Below, in pieces: positions 1-8,917 of a stretch of DNA of 64,000 nucleotides. The notes beneath the pieces were generated by a model. That model ran no database searches. It worked only from the letters and a program-made list of their open reading frames with translations, and had not been told where the DNA came from. The DNA is from Gelidibacter mesophilus DSM 14095. Lineage in GTDB: Bacteria > Bacteroidota > Bacteroidia > Flavobacteriales > Flavobacteriaceae. Every line of letters begins with the position of its first letter. Positions within the stretch are counted from its first letter, which is position 1. The position numbers and the translations under genes are program-made. The stretch covers positions 186,001 to 250,000 of the forward strand of contig NZ_AUHD01000007.1 in assembly GCF_000423005.1 (NCBI RefSeq), read 5' to 3'.

Positions 1-1350
1 GCCATAGAACTTATCCAGGGCCATATGGAAAGCTGTATTATAGCCCCAACTTTCGTTGCCTTCAAATTCCATAACAGGTAAAAGCTCAATAGCATTGATA
101 TTTAGATTTTTAAAATAATCCATGCGATCAATCAAATCCTGAAAATTACGATTGGAATCAAAATCCCTAATCAGTACTTCGTACACTACTAAATTTTCCT
201 TTTCAGGTTTAGAGAAATTAGTGACTTGCCAATTGTAAGCTGTTTGCCCCGTTTGTAAAACCGTGACTTCACGTTCCTGTCCCGCGGGAAAGGCAGGAAG
301 ATTAGGATAGGTGTTTGCTGGAATGTCCGGATCATCAAATGGTGATAATACCAAAGTGGAATAGGGATCGGCTGTTTTTACCATTTTTGGTGATTTTGCA
401 ATTGGCGTTTGGTCACCAACCCAATATTGATAAGTATGGGTCTGACCCGAAACCAATCCGGTCAATTCTAACCAGAATTTACCTGATGTAGGATCTTTTT
501 TCATGGTGTAAGTGTCAGTTGGTTGCCAATTATTAAAACTCCCTGCAACATATACATAATCTTTGCCTGGGGCATCAAGTACTAAAGTGGCCTTGGTGTT
601 GTCTGACGTATTATAATTGATGCCATCAAGCATCCCAGAGGGTAAAGATGCGGATACTGGTGTTGAGCTAACAATAACTGAAAATGATTTGCTCAGGGTA
701 GTTCCTGATTGGGTAATTTCTAACTCGTAATATTGGTTGGAAGCAATATTTGAGTGCGTGTAAGAATAACTAGAGGTGTTGGCTTTGGTGTTGATGCTCG
801 TGCCATTGGCAAATAGGTTATAACTGGCATTCCCCCCTGTATTTGTTGCCGAAATATTTAAACTGCCACCAGAAGAAAGAATGGTGGTACTATTTTGTTG
901 TGGGTTTGTTAGGCTGGCTTGAAAACTTCCTACGTTTAGGAGAATGTCTTGACTTTTTTTATCACCATCCCCATTTTTTGCTTTGATTAAAAATCCAAGG
1001 CGTCCAATTCCCGTTCTATTGTAGAACGTTGATGGAGTAAAGGAAATACTATAGGTGTCATTCCCTGAATTATAAGTAAGTTTATTAGCTTCATTGGAGT
1101 TTTTCCATATGCCATTAGTGGGACTATTGTGATTGTTTTGGTTATTGGTATCAAATGACCAAGCCCATAAATAGAGTGCATTATTAGTGACGCCCCATGT
1201 CGCTTCATTGATACTGCTGCCATTAAATGTCAAGGTAATATTCTGGTTTTCTTCAAAAGGTGTTGGAGATACAGAATAGGTGACATTTTGCTGCTGGGCA
1301 AAAGACCATGAACACAGTAATAATGCTATATAAAAAGTAATTTTTTGCAT
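1..1350 (-). CDS. Secreted multidomain alpha-amylase, GH13 (C-terminal part beyond window)
   Basis: I translated this leftward frame directly; it stays open from the ATG at 1350 to the window edge (450 codons), so the gene is cut. A signal peptide (MQKITFYIALLLCSWSFAQ) is followed by an N-terminal beta-rich region, then near residues 250-350 an E-set/CBM48-like module (VYVAGSFNNWQP), then the start of a GH13 barrel (VVYEVLIRDF, then INAIELLPVMEF and SWGYN). The catalytic Asp/Glu residues would lie outside the window. It follows the SusE-like gene in the same direction, separated by a hairpin, so it is probably the distal gene of the susCDE arm and acts on starch or maltodextrin outside the cytoplasm. 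GH13 membership is secure; exact specificity is not. Confidence 0.85.
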   Translation of the reverse strand, partial: MQKITFYIALLLCSWSFAQQQNVTYSVSPTPFEENQNITLTFNGSSINEATWGVTNNALYLWAWSFDTNNQNNHNSPTNGIWKNSNEANKLTYNSGNDTYSISFTPSTFYNRTGIGRLGFLIKAKNGDGDKKSQDILLNVGSFQASLTNPQQNSTTILSSGGSLNISATNTGGNASYNLFANGTSINTKANTSSYSYTHSNIASNQYYELEITQSGTTLSKSFSVIVSSTPVSASLPSGMLDGINYNTSDNTKATLVLDAPGKDYVYVAGSFNNWQPTDTYTMKKDPTSGKFWLELTGLVSGQTHTYQYWVGDQTPIAKSPKMVKTADPYSTLVLSPFDDPDIPANTYPNLPAFPAGQEREVTVLQTGQTAYNWQVTNFSKPEKENLVVYEVLIRDFDSNRNFQDLIDRMDYFKNLNINAIELLPVMEFEGNESWGYNTAFHMALDKFYG

Positions 1351-1368
1351 ATGACAAGGATTTTAATT

Positions 1369-1402
1369 AAAAAGGCTATTCGTTGAAGAATAGCCTTTTT
1401 TT
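1369..1402 (-). terminator. Hairpin between susE-like gene and amylase (terminator or attenuator)
   Basis: A perfect 13-bp inverted repeat, 1369-1381 against 1388-1400, has a 6-nt loop and A/T runs on both flanks. On the leftward strand it lies a few bases after the SusE-like stop and about 20 nt before the amylase start. It could terminate, or partly terminate, transcription inside the operon, or protect upstream mRNA from decay. Confidence 0.7.
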
Positions 1403-1408
1403 GAATTT

Positions 1409-2761
1409 CTATTTGATGCTGTATGTTGGTTTTTCACTATCACTAAAGTCTAAAGTAGTAGTATATGTGCGAGCCGTGACATTGATGTTGTTTTCGTTCT
1501 CTTTGTCAAGAACACCATCTAATTCAAGGTCTCCATAATCATTGCCCCATGCATCATTTGTTCTGAATTTAATTTGTCCATCTTTTAAAGTGAAGTTCTT
1601 TAAAGTCCAAATTCCTGGGTTTGAAAAATCTGGAGTAAATTTCGAGTCAGGGCCATCCCAACCATTAGGAGTTGATGAGCCTACAGCGCCCCAGATTTCA
1701 GTTGGCTCAATAGAATACTCCAGAGTATTAAAATTGGCCGTAATCAAGTAATAACCAGCGGTAACTTTAATATTATTTTCGTTCTCTTGGTCGAGTATGC
1801 CATCAAGATCAAGGTCTCCATAATCGCCACCCCAAGTGTCGTTCATTCTAAATTTCAATTCGCCATCAGTTAACTGCACAACTGTTTTAAAGCTATCCGT
1901 GTTAAAATCATATTGAAGTTTGGTGTCTGGGCCATCCCAGCCGTTTGGAGTTGCTGAGCCTACTATGCCCCAATAAAATTTCTCCAGAGTATAAGTGTTG
2001 TCATTCCAATCTATAGTGATTTTATAAGTACCTGCGGTCACATCGATATTATTATCGCCCTCTTGATCTAAAACGCCGTCCATATCAATATCTCCAAAAT
2101 CACCACCCCAAGAATTGTTTTCGCGGAATTTAATCTGTCCATCAATTAACGTCACATAAGCAGCAATAACGTTACTTTCAGAAGTTGTGTAGAAAGGAGC
2201 GTCGGGTCCATCCCAACCATTAGGCGCAGCAGAACCTACAATGCCCCATGTGGATTTGGTAATTTCACTTCCGCCTGAAGTAGCTTCTTGAAGAACTACC
2301 GAAATTGTTTTAACGTCAGAAAACACTTCTGTAGCACTACCACTATTGCCAGCATAGGCACGGATTCTAACTGAAAAGGCTCCTGTATTTGGTTCTGGAG
2401 TTGAAGGATTGGCGTCTAGACCTGCTTCCGTGGCAATAGTCATCATTTGTCCAATTATCATTGCAATTTCATTGCCTGTGGTTGTTCCAACTAAAACGGC
2501 GTCACTAAAGTCGCCTGCAATAGAACGTTGCAAATCATAGGAAACGTTTGTTGGAACTCCAAAATCAGCATTGCTCCAAGTGAAACGTTCACCTAGATTA
2601 CTTCCAGTGGAACTCTTTAAGATATATTCTGGCAAGAGTGTATTTGTTATAACAAATTCTCCTGACTCTTGAGCTATGAAAACAATATCGTCATCGGTTT
2701 CACAAGAATTTAGCCCAACCATGGCTAAAATAAATAAAGTTAATATTTTGAAATTTTTCAT
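1409..2761 (-). CDS. SusE/SusF-like surface starch-binding lipoprotein
   Basis: This 450-residue protein has a type II signal peptide ending LNSC (Cys20), followed by ETDDD, an acidic stretch of the kind linked to surface export in Flavobacteriia. Residues about 33-160 match the SusE N-terminal beta-sandwich. Three tandem repeats follow (about 171-261, 263-352, 356-450), each starting WG-x-VGS-x-x-PNGWDGPD and each carrying an acidic D/E-rich DG loop. The repeats resemble the carbohydrate-binding modules of SusE/F. It sits 12 bp after susD and before an amylase, so its likely role is to hold alpha-glucan at the cell surface for SusCD. Ligand specificity is inferred from context. Confidence 0.88.
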   Translation of the reverse strand: MKNFKILTLFILAMVGLNSCETDDDIVFIAQESGEFVITNTLLPEYILKSSTGSNLGERFTWSNADFGVPTNVSYDLQRSIAGDFSDAVLVGTTTGNEIAMIIGQMMTIATEAGLDANPSTPEPNTGAFSVRIRAYAGNSGSATEVFSDVKTISVVLQEATSGGSEITKSTWGIVGSAAPNGWDGPDAPFYTTSESNVIAAYVTLIDGQIKFRENNSWGGDFGDIDMDGVLDQEGDNNIDVTAGTYKITIDWNDNTYTLEKFYWGIVGSATPNGWDGPDTKLQYDFNTDSFKTVVQLTDGELKFRMNDTWGGDYGDLDLDGILDQENENNIKVTAGYYLITANFNTLEYSIEPTEIWGAVGSSTPNGWDGPDSKFTPDFSNPGIWTLKNFTLKDGQIKFRTNDAWGNDYGDLELDGVLDKENENNINVTARTYTTTLDFSDSEKPTYSIK

Positions 2762-2773
2762 GTGTGTGTTTTT

Positions 2774-4360
2774 TTAATATCCTTGATTTTGTTCTAAGTT
2801 GGTATTGATCCCTAAATCCGTTGCGGGTAAAGGCATGAGGTCTCTAAATGCGCTAGTTGTTGAACCTTGGGGCACATTTCCTTTCCAAGGCCAAATGCCT
2901 TGATCAGAAAATTGACCAAAACGGATTAAATCTGTTCGTCTGTGTGCTTCCCAAAATAATTCTCTAGAGCGCTCAGATAAAATAAAATCGAGAGTTAAAT
3001 GAGATTGATTAATATTACCAGTAGCATTGCCATAAGCTCTTGCTCTCAATTGGTTAATATAAGTTACAGCTTTAGCAGCATCACCACCGCCACCTCTAAT
3101 AAAGGCCTCTGCATACATCAGATAGGTGTCCGATAGTCTGAACATTGGAAAATCTGTATCTGGAATATCACCTGTAGGGTCTGAGCCTGCAACACCATTG
3201 ATATCTACGTTTCTGAATTTTTGAACAGCATAACCATCAGTGAATGTTGAGGTGTTGTTGATTTCTTTGGATTGACCATCCGTATAAAATAAAGCTCTTC
3301 CATCGGCAGAGTCCGCTTCTCCAGGAAATTGCTCAACTAATGCAGATGTCGTTCTAAGACCAGCCCATCCGCCGTTAATGCCAAAATCTGCAGGTTTCAT
3401 GCTGCCACCCACTGCCGCATGGATGATGAAGGTCATGCCACCAAAGGATTGGGTGTGCAAACCATCAAACGTAATAGGAAAAATGACTTCTGATTGTGTT
3501 CCGTTAGTATCATTATCAGCTAGAAATAAATGATAATAAGGGTTTGGTGCAATAGAATATCCTGCCTCAATAGTTTTAGAAGTGTAGGTAATAACCTCAG
3601 GATATCGAGGTGATCCTGTGTAGACTTCAGCGTTCAAGTAAAGCTTAGACAGTAACATCCAAACCGCAGCCTGATCAGCACGTCCATATTCGTTCTGTCT
3701 TGCGGCAACGATTTTGTCTTCAATATCCAGCAATTCCGATTCAATATACATGAAGAGATCAGCACGCTTAATTTGTTCTGGCAAGAAAGCTCCAATAGGG
3801 TCGTTTTCTGTAACGAAAGGGACGTTGCCGAATAAATCCATAGCATGCCAATAGGTTAGAGCTCGCATAAATCGTGCTTCTGCTATATATTGTTGGATTT
3901 CCGAATGTAAGCTAGAATCGACTCCACGAGCATCTAATTTGGCATCAGAAGTCTGCCGTAAAAACTCATTGGTCAGTGCAACCTGATAAAATATTCTGCT
4001 GTACATAGTTCTGATAAACTCATTGCCAGAAGTCCATGTTTGTGCGTGTAAATCTTTAATTGTACCGTCATTCCAGCCCACAATAGCTTCGTCGGTAGTC
4101 AATTCTTGCATTGACCAATACAAACGTAAATAGTTGGAAAAACCCTCATCCAATCCGGATAGATCGGCATCTCCAGCTGGGCCCTGCTGTCCACTAACCG
4201 AGATACCTGCATATAGTTTAGCTAAAAAAGCTTTATATGCGCCAGGTTCCTCAAAGGCTGCATCTGCGGTAAGACGATTATCTTCAGGTTGCAAATCTAA
4301 ATCACTCTCACACGATTGTGCAAAAAGCACGATTGTGAAGGCAAGAAAGATATTTTTCAT
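2774..4360 (-). CDS. susD: SusD/RagB-family starch-binding outer-membrane lipoprotein
   Basis: This is a SusD-family protein, the substrate-capping lipoprotein of the SusCD importer. I prefer the start at 4360, which gives a compact lipoprotein signal (MKNIFLAFTIVLFAQSC, Cys17, then ESDLDL); an upstream ATG at 4399 in the same frame would add 13 residues. The length (528 residues) and motifs such as ARFMRALTYWHAMDLFGNVP (TPR-like helices) and a C-terminal FWEAHRRTDLIRFGQF are standard for the family. It follows susC with almost no gap and precedes the SusE-like gene, so the three are probably co-transcribed. The alpha-glucan substrate is inferred from the GH13, GH31 and GH65 neighbours. Confidence 0.93.
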   Translation of the reverse strand: MKNIFLAFTIVLFAQSCESDLDLQPEDNRLTADAAFEEPGAYKAFLAKLYAGISVSGQQGPAGDADLSGLDEGFSNYLRLYWSMQELTTDEAIVGWNDGTIKDLHAQTWTSGNEFIRTMYSRIFYQVALTNEFLRQTSDAKLDARGVDSSLHSEIQQYIAEARFMRALTYWHAMDLFGNVPFVTENDPIGAFLPEQIKRADLFMYIESELLDIEDKIVAARQNEYGRADQAAVWMLLSKLYLNAEVYTGSPRYPEVITYTSKTIEAGYSIAPNPYYHLFLADNDTNGTQSEVIFPITFDGLHTQSFGGMTFIIHAAVGGSMKPADFGINGGWAGLRTTSALVEQFPGEADSADGRALFYTDGQSKEINNTSTFTDGYAVQKFRNVDINGVAGSDPTGDIPDTDFPMFRLSDTYLMYAEAFIRGGGGDAAKAVTYINQLRARAYGNATGNINQSHLTLDFILSERSRELFWEAHRRTDLIRFGQFSDQGIWPWKGNVPQGSTTSAFRDLMPLPATDLGINTNLEQNQGY

Positions 4361-4403
4361 AGTTCTTAACATAACATGGTGTTTAATATTATTTTTCATG
4401 ATA

Positions 4404-7307
4404 TTAAAATGTAAAATTTAGTCCTAATACAAAAGTTTGAGGTCGAGGATAGAAGTCGTTGTCTATTCCATTTGAGATTTCAGGATCTAAACCATCATAT
4501 TTTGTAAGGGTAAATAAATTAGTTGCAGTTAACGACGCTCTAAAATTGATTTTTTCGCCAGGAACTAAATAGCCTATTGAAATGTTGTCCAATTTCACAA
4601 AGTCTGCTCTTTCAATATAATAATCGGAAAATAGATTTTGTTTTTTGAAATTATTATCCAAAACACTTGAATGGGCATTCACATAATATTGACCTGGTGC
4701 ATCATTGACCGTTGTAATATTTCCTCTGTCGGAAGCAACGTTGTTATACATGTAGTTCCCAAAGCTTCCTCTGAACGTAAAGCTAAAATCTAAGTTTTTA
4801 TAGTTCAAGGTATTGGTGAATCCCATATAAGCATCAGGCGAAGCTTTTTTATAGGCTTGTTTATCTGCTTCTGTGATTTGGTTATCACCATTGATATCAA
4901 CATAGGCGCCCTCTATAGGTTTTCCGGCAGTATCATAAACTTGTCTGAAAACATAAAATGTTGAAGGATCCAAGCCTTCTTTCCATATTTGGATGTTGTT
5001 ACCGACGCCACCGCTAATACCACCTTGACCGATTGAAAAATCCGGGTCATCTCCTAAAGATAATTTGGTGATTTTATTCTCTTGCAAAGTGACATTAAAG
5101 CCCATATCCCAATTGAAATCAGTAGATTGTGTTATAGCGCCATTTAAACTAAACTCAATACCTTTACTTAATACAGAACCCACGTTTGTGGTCAATAAAT
5201 CTGAAAGGTTTGATCCTGCAGCCGTTGGAATGGTTGCTAATAAATCGTTAGTTTCTCTGTAATAAGCATCTATGGTTCCTGTTAAACGATCTTTAAAGAA
5301 TCCGAAGTCCAGCGCAAGATTGTATTGAGAAGTTTCCTCCCATTTAAGATTTTCGTCAAATTCTTCAGGTCGTAGGGTGTTTATGAATTGTGGCACTCCA
5401 TTGATATAACCAAACTGTACACTTGCGTCTGATCGACCAGGCGTGTAAACCCCTAGATAACCATAGTTTTGACCTATCTCTTGCTGTCCTGTTTTACCCC
5501 AACCTGCTCTCAATTTTAGATTTGAGAAGAAGGAATCTTGTAGAAACTCTTCATTGGTCAATTTCCAACCTGCCGATATTCCAGGGAAATTACTCCATCT
5601 GTTATCTGGTCCAAATCGAGAAGAGCCATCACGTCTAAGTGACAAAGACAACAAATATTTGTCGTTAAAATCGAAGCTTGCACGTGCAAAATAAGATTCT
5701 AATGCATTTCTATTAATGATTGTTGCTCGGTCCACCAAATTTCCAGAGGTTTCTGTTTCACTACGATCAGATTTGATATAGAACTCTTGATAAGAATGTC
5801 CAGCAGTTACATCGATATCAGTATTGATAGACTCTAAAGTAGTCTTATAGTTGAAATAGAAATCCAATAGGGTATTTCTGTTTAAACCTGTATAGAAATT
5901 TTCATAATTGAAACTTCCAGGATTGGTTGGACTTGCCAGTTTATATTCTTTCCCTGAAAGTTCAGAATAGTCAAGACCAGCGTTTAAATTGAATTTTAAG
6001 CCTTCTAAAAATGGTAAGTTATAATCGATATTAAAATTCGTAATATTTCTTTTATTACGAGCACTGTTGTTATTATTGGCCAATGTAAATACAGGATTTG
6101 TGAAAGCTAAGCTCTGACCTGTATATTGAAAATAGGAGCCATCAGCATTATAAACCTCATGTGTAGGATCAAAACCTACTGCTGCACCAATAGCACCTTT
6201 ATCAGCATATTTGTTGTCATCCAGAATGCCCTTTGTTGTTAAGGTCAGTTTTAGATTATTGTCCAAAAGACGTCTAACTGCCGAAAGACTAATTGCATTT
6301 CGTTCGTACAAATCTCCAGTTAAAACCCCTTGCTGCGACGTATGGTTAATGTTGGCACGAAAATTAAACGTATCATAGCCTTCAGAAACGGTAATATTAT
6401 GGATGGCTCCAACAGCGGTTTGATAAATTTGCTTTTGCCAGTCTGTTTTGGAATTGCCCAATAGACTTTCATTGAAATTAGAATCCGTTATGGCAATAGC
6501 TCTAAATTCATCAGCAGAAAGTACATCCACAAAATCGTTGACATTGGCAACCGAAGCTTTTAAGTCATATTCTACTTTTAAAGGTGCATTGGTTTTTCCT
6601 TTTTTGGTAGTGATCAAGATGACACCATTTGAGGCTCTAGATCCATAAATTGCCGTTGCAGAGGCATCTTTTAAGACCACAAAGTCTTCAATGTCCTGCG
6701 GATTAATGGCGTTCAGTTGATTTCTTACACCTTGCACCCCGCGTTGATCCAATGGCAAACCATCCACAACAATTAAGGGTGAATTATTTGCGGATAAAGA
6801 AGCGCCACCTCTAATTCTGATTTCTGAACCTCCACCAGGATCACCACCACCCGAAGTGATACGAACACCAGCAGATTTACCTGCCAATAATTGCTCAGGC
6901 GATACAATGGCACCTTGATTAAATTCTTTTTCACTTACTTTCTCAACAGCTCCGGTTGCGTCTTGCTTAGTCGTTGAACCATATCCAATTAAAACAATTT
7001 CGTCCAACTGAGCGGCATCTTCACTAAGTACAACATTAAATGGCAGCTGTCCGTTATAGATGATTTCCTGAGGTTTAAACCCCACATAGGAAAATACAAC
7101 AATATCACCATTTTTTGCGCTGATGCTGTAGTTACCATCAAAATCTGTAGTGGTTCCGGTGGTAGTTCCTTTAATTAAAATATTTACGCCCGGAAGAGGT
7201 AATGCGTTAGCTTGGTCTGTTACCGTCCCAGAAACAGTGGATTGGGACCACATGAGCGAGGGTATTAAAAATACCAATAACATTAAGCTATTCATAAATG
7301 TTTTCAT
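4404..7307 (-). CDS. susC: SusC/RagA-family TonB-dependent outer-membrane transporter
   Basis: A 967-residue TonB-dependent transporter of the SusC family. It has a signal peptide (cleavage near MWSQ), a carboxypeptidase-regulatory-like domain at about 24-95 (GVNILIKGTTTGTTTDFDG), a TonB-box-like segment (DEIVLIGYG, 102-110), a plug domain (SEIRIRGGASL, then VVDGLP and DASATAIYGSRASNGVILI), and a long beta-barrel ending in an aromatic residue (LNFTF). It imports oligosaccharides across the outer membrane with energy from TonB. It is the first gene of the leftward arm, divergent from a LacI-type regulator. The substrate is probably maltodextrin, from context. Confidence 0.95.
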   Translation of the reverse strand: MKTFMNSLMLLVFLIPSLMWSQSTVSGTVTDQANALPLPGVNILIKGTTTGTTTDFDGNYSISAKNGDIVVFSYVGFKPQEIIYNGQLPFNVVLSEDAAQLDEIVLIGYGSTTKQDATGAVEKVSEKEFNQGAIVSPEQLLAGKSAGVRITSGGGDPGGGSEIRIRGGASLSANNSPLIVVDGLPLDQRGVQGVRNQLNAINPQDIEDFVVLKDASATAIYGSRASNGVILITTKKGKTNAPLKVEYDLKASVANVNDFVDVLSADEFRAIAITDSNFNESLLGNSKTDWQKQIYQTAVGAIHNITVSEGYDTFNFRANINHTSQQGVLTGDLYERNAISLSAVRRLLDNNLKLTLTTKGILDDNKYADKGAIGAAVGFDPTHEVYNADGSYFQYTGQSLAFTNPVFTLANNNNSARNKRNITNFNIDYNLPFLEGLKFNLNAGLDYSELSGKEYKLASPTNPGSFNYENFYTGLNRNTLLDFYFNYKTTLESINTDIDVTAGHSYQEFYIKSDRSETETSGNLVDRATIINRNALESYFARASFDFNDKYLLSLSLRRDGSSRFGPDNRWSNFPGISAGWKLTNEEFLQDSFFSNLKLRAGWGKTGQQEIGQNYGYLGVYTPGRSDASVQFGYINGVPQFINTLRPEEFDENLKWEETSQYNLALDFGFFKDRLTGTIDAYYRETNDLLATIPTAAGSNLSDLLTTNVGSVLSKGIEFSLNGAITQSTDFNWDMGFNVTLQENKITKLSLGDDPDFSIGQGGISGGVGNNIQIWKEGLDPSTFYVFRQVYDTAGKPIEGAYVDINGDNQITEADKQAYKKASPDAYMGFTNTLNYKNLDFSFTFRGSFGNYMYNNVASDRGNITTVNDAPGQYYVNAHSSVLDNNFKKQNLFSDYYIERADFVKLDNISIGYLVPGEKINFRASLTATNLFTLTKYDGLDPEISNGIDNDFYPRPQTFVLGLNFTF

Positions 7308-7593
7308 ACACTATTTTTAAAGTTTATTGCGTTAATAATTCCCTTATATTTTCACTTCTTGCGTTAAAACTATGTAAATTTTATTTGAATTGAAGAAATG
7401 CTATTGTCATATTAATAGCGAAAACGTTTGCGTGTTGACAACTTTTTTGTAAATCAGCGCTTTGACCTAAATATAATCAAAAAAACGCTCAATTAGTAAC
7501 AATGTCTTACCTTTAGTTTTTACTGAATAAATTGTTGTGATTAATAATTAATTTATTGACATTTAAGCACCACATTTGCTGAATACCCACATT
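7308..7593. promoter_or_regulatory. Divergent control region between susC and lacI-type regulator
   Basis: This 286-bp AT-rich gap must hold both divergent promoters; I could not assign a full -33/-7 pair to either gene. Visible structure: a near-palindrome at 7419-7432 (LacI-type operator), two direct copies of TTGCGTTAA at 7327-7335 and 7359-7367 (32 bp apart, about three helical turns), and a 14-nt string at 7347-7360 that recurs upstream of the MFS gene. Confidence 0.6.
7419..7432. promoter_or_regulatory. Candidate LacI-family operator
   Basis: The 14-mer CGAAAACGTTTGCG is a 12/14 palindrome centred on AACGTT. A CG-centred palindrome of this form is typical of LacI/PurR/CcpA-type operators. 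It lies about 110 bp upstream of susC and 160 bp upstream of the adjacent LacI-family gene, so that regulator is the obvious ligand. Binding is inferred. Confidence 0.55.
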
Positions 7594-8634
7594 ATGAAGA
7601 AGAAAATTACCCTTAAACAAATTGCTAGAGAGCTAGATGTTTCTATCTCTACAGTTTCTAAAGCGCTGAGAGATAGTATTGAAATAAGTGAAGACACCCG
7701 GCAAAAAGTACAAGCCTTTGCCAAGCTTTATAACTACAGGCCCAACAACATTGCCTTAAGTCTTAAAAATAGAAAAACGAAGACAATAGGCGTTATAATT
7801 CCAGAAATTGTACATCATTTTTTTTCAAAAGTCATCAGAGGTATTGAATTGGTTGCTAACAAAAGAGGCTATAATGTAATAATCGGTCTTTCCAATGAAT
7901 CCTTTGATAAAGAGGTGATTAATATGCAAATGTTGGCCAATGGCAGTATTGATGGATTTATCCTCTCTATTGCGAAAGAAACTTTACAGCAACAGGATTA
8001 TCACCATTTTAAGGAAACCATCAATCAGGGGATGCCTATTGTGATGTTTGACCGTATTGTTAATGAAATTCACTGTGATAAAGTCATTATTGATGACTTG
8101 AAAGGCTCCAAGAACGCCGTGTCCAAACTCCTCTCTAATGGCTGTCAAAATGTGGCTATTATTACTACAAAGGACTATGTGAGTGTTGGTAAATTAAGAA
8201 CGCAGGGCTATTTGGAAGCATTAGAGGATTTCAAAATTACGCCAGATACAAATTTGATTTTAAAAGTAGATGACGAATTGGTTTCTGAAGACCATTTGGA
8301 ATCTCTAGAAAACGAAATTGAGGGTTTGTTTCAAGGAAATAAAAACATTGATGGCGTATTCGCAGTAAATGAACTTTACGCCATTATAGCCATGAAAGTG
8401 GCCCGCAATTTAGGCATGAAAATCCCTGAAGATATCCAGTTTATTGGCTTTACCGATGGTGTGCTTTCTAAACATGCCACGCCTAGTTTAACGACGGTGA
8501 GCCAGCATGGACAATTAATGGGGGAGAAAGCTGCAGAATTGTTAATTGATAATCTTGAGCGTGAAGATGAAGAGGAACACTACAAGACTATCGTCATTGC
8601 AACCGAGCTTGTTGAAAGAAACTCTACGAAATAA
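7594..8634 (+). CDS. LacI-family transcriptional regulator of the alpha-glucan locus
   Basis: The start is the ATG at 7594, which places the helix-turn-helix at residues 4-28 (ITLKQIARELDVSISTVSKA); a TTG 18 nt upstream would add six residues with no counterpart in the family. The 346-residue protein continues with a hinge (YRPNNIALSLKNRKTKTIGV) and a periplasmic-binding-protein-like sensor domain (IGVIIPEIVHHFFSKVIRGI; CDKVIIDD; IPEDIQFIGFTDG). Family members bind CG-centred operators and release or bind DNA on sugar binding. The position between the two arms suggests it controls both. The effector, perhaps maltose or a maltodextrin, is not deducible from sequence. Confidence 0.93.
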   Translation: MKKKITLKQIARELDVSISTVSKALRDSIEISEDTRQKVQAFAKLYNYRPNNIALSLKNRKTKTIGVIIPEIVHHFFSKVIRGIELVANKRGYNVIIGLSNESFDKEVINMQMLANGSIDGFILSIAKETLQQQDYHHFKETINQGMPIVMFDRIVNEIHCDKVIIDDLKGSKNAVSKLLSNGCQNVAIITTKDYVSVGKLRTQGYLEALEDFKITPDTNLILKVDDELVSEDHLESLENEIEGLFQGNKNIDGVFAVNELYAIIAMKVARNLGMKIPEDIQFIGFTDGVLSKHATPSLTTVSQHGQLMGEKAAELLIDNLEREDEEEHYKTIVIATELVERNSTK

Positions 8635-8796
8635 AATGGATGCCTCGTTGAGAATTTTGACCTAAGAATTTTAAAAGCAAGACATAAGATTAAAATAGCA
8701 TTGCCAACCCTCCAAAATCATAGGTCTGAAGTGCTTTTGTTCAAAGCCCATAAGTTTCACATCATCTCAAAAAATTGATCATCACCTAGAAAAGTA

Positions 8797-8825
8797 TTGC
8801 AGAATTAAAAACTTTACTATCTTTA
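8797..8825 (+). promoter_or_regulatory. Candidate promoter for the rightward maltose operon
   Basis: TTG at 8797-8799 and TATCTTTA at 8818-8825 are 18 nt apart, close to the Bacteroidota pattern TTG-N17-23-TAnnTTTG. A perfect palindrome TTACG-g-CGTAA (8823-8833) overlaps the -7 element and would suit a repressor site. Confidence 0.5.
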
Positions 8826-8834
8826 CGGCGTAAT

Positions 8835-8889
8835 CAAAACTTTATTTTCACTTCTTACAAATAAGTTTTGATAAGTTTTATCGCTTATC
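8835..8889 (+). promoter_or_regulatory. Inverted repeats in the leader of the MFS gene
   Basis: Two inverted repeats follow the candidate promoter: 8835-8847 against 8859-8870 (12 bp with a one-base bulge) and GATAAG 8870-8875 against CTTATC 8884-8889. They may be operator half-sites or leader-RNA hairpins. No rho-independent terminator is visible here. Confidence 0.4.
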
Positions 8890-8917
8890 AATAGTATTAA
8901 TTTAAACATACTATTAG

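Noticed and set aside
4134-4421. Rightward 95-codon ORF inside the susD gene
   Set aside because: It lies wholly antisense to a clearly coding SusD frame; composition mirrors the real gene.
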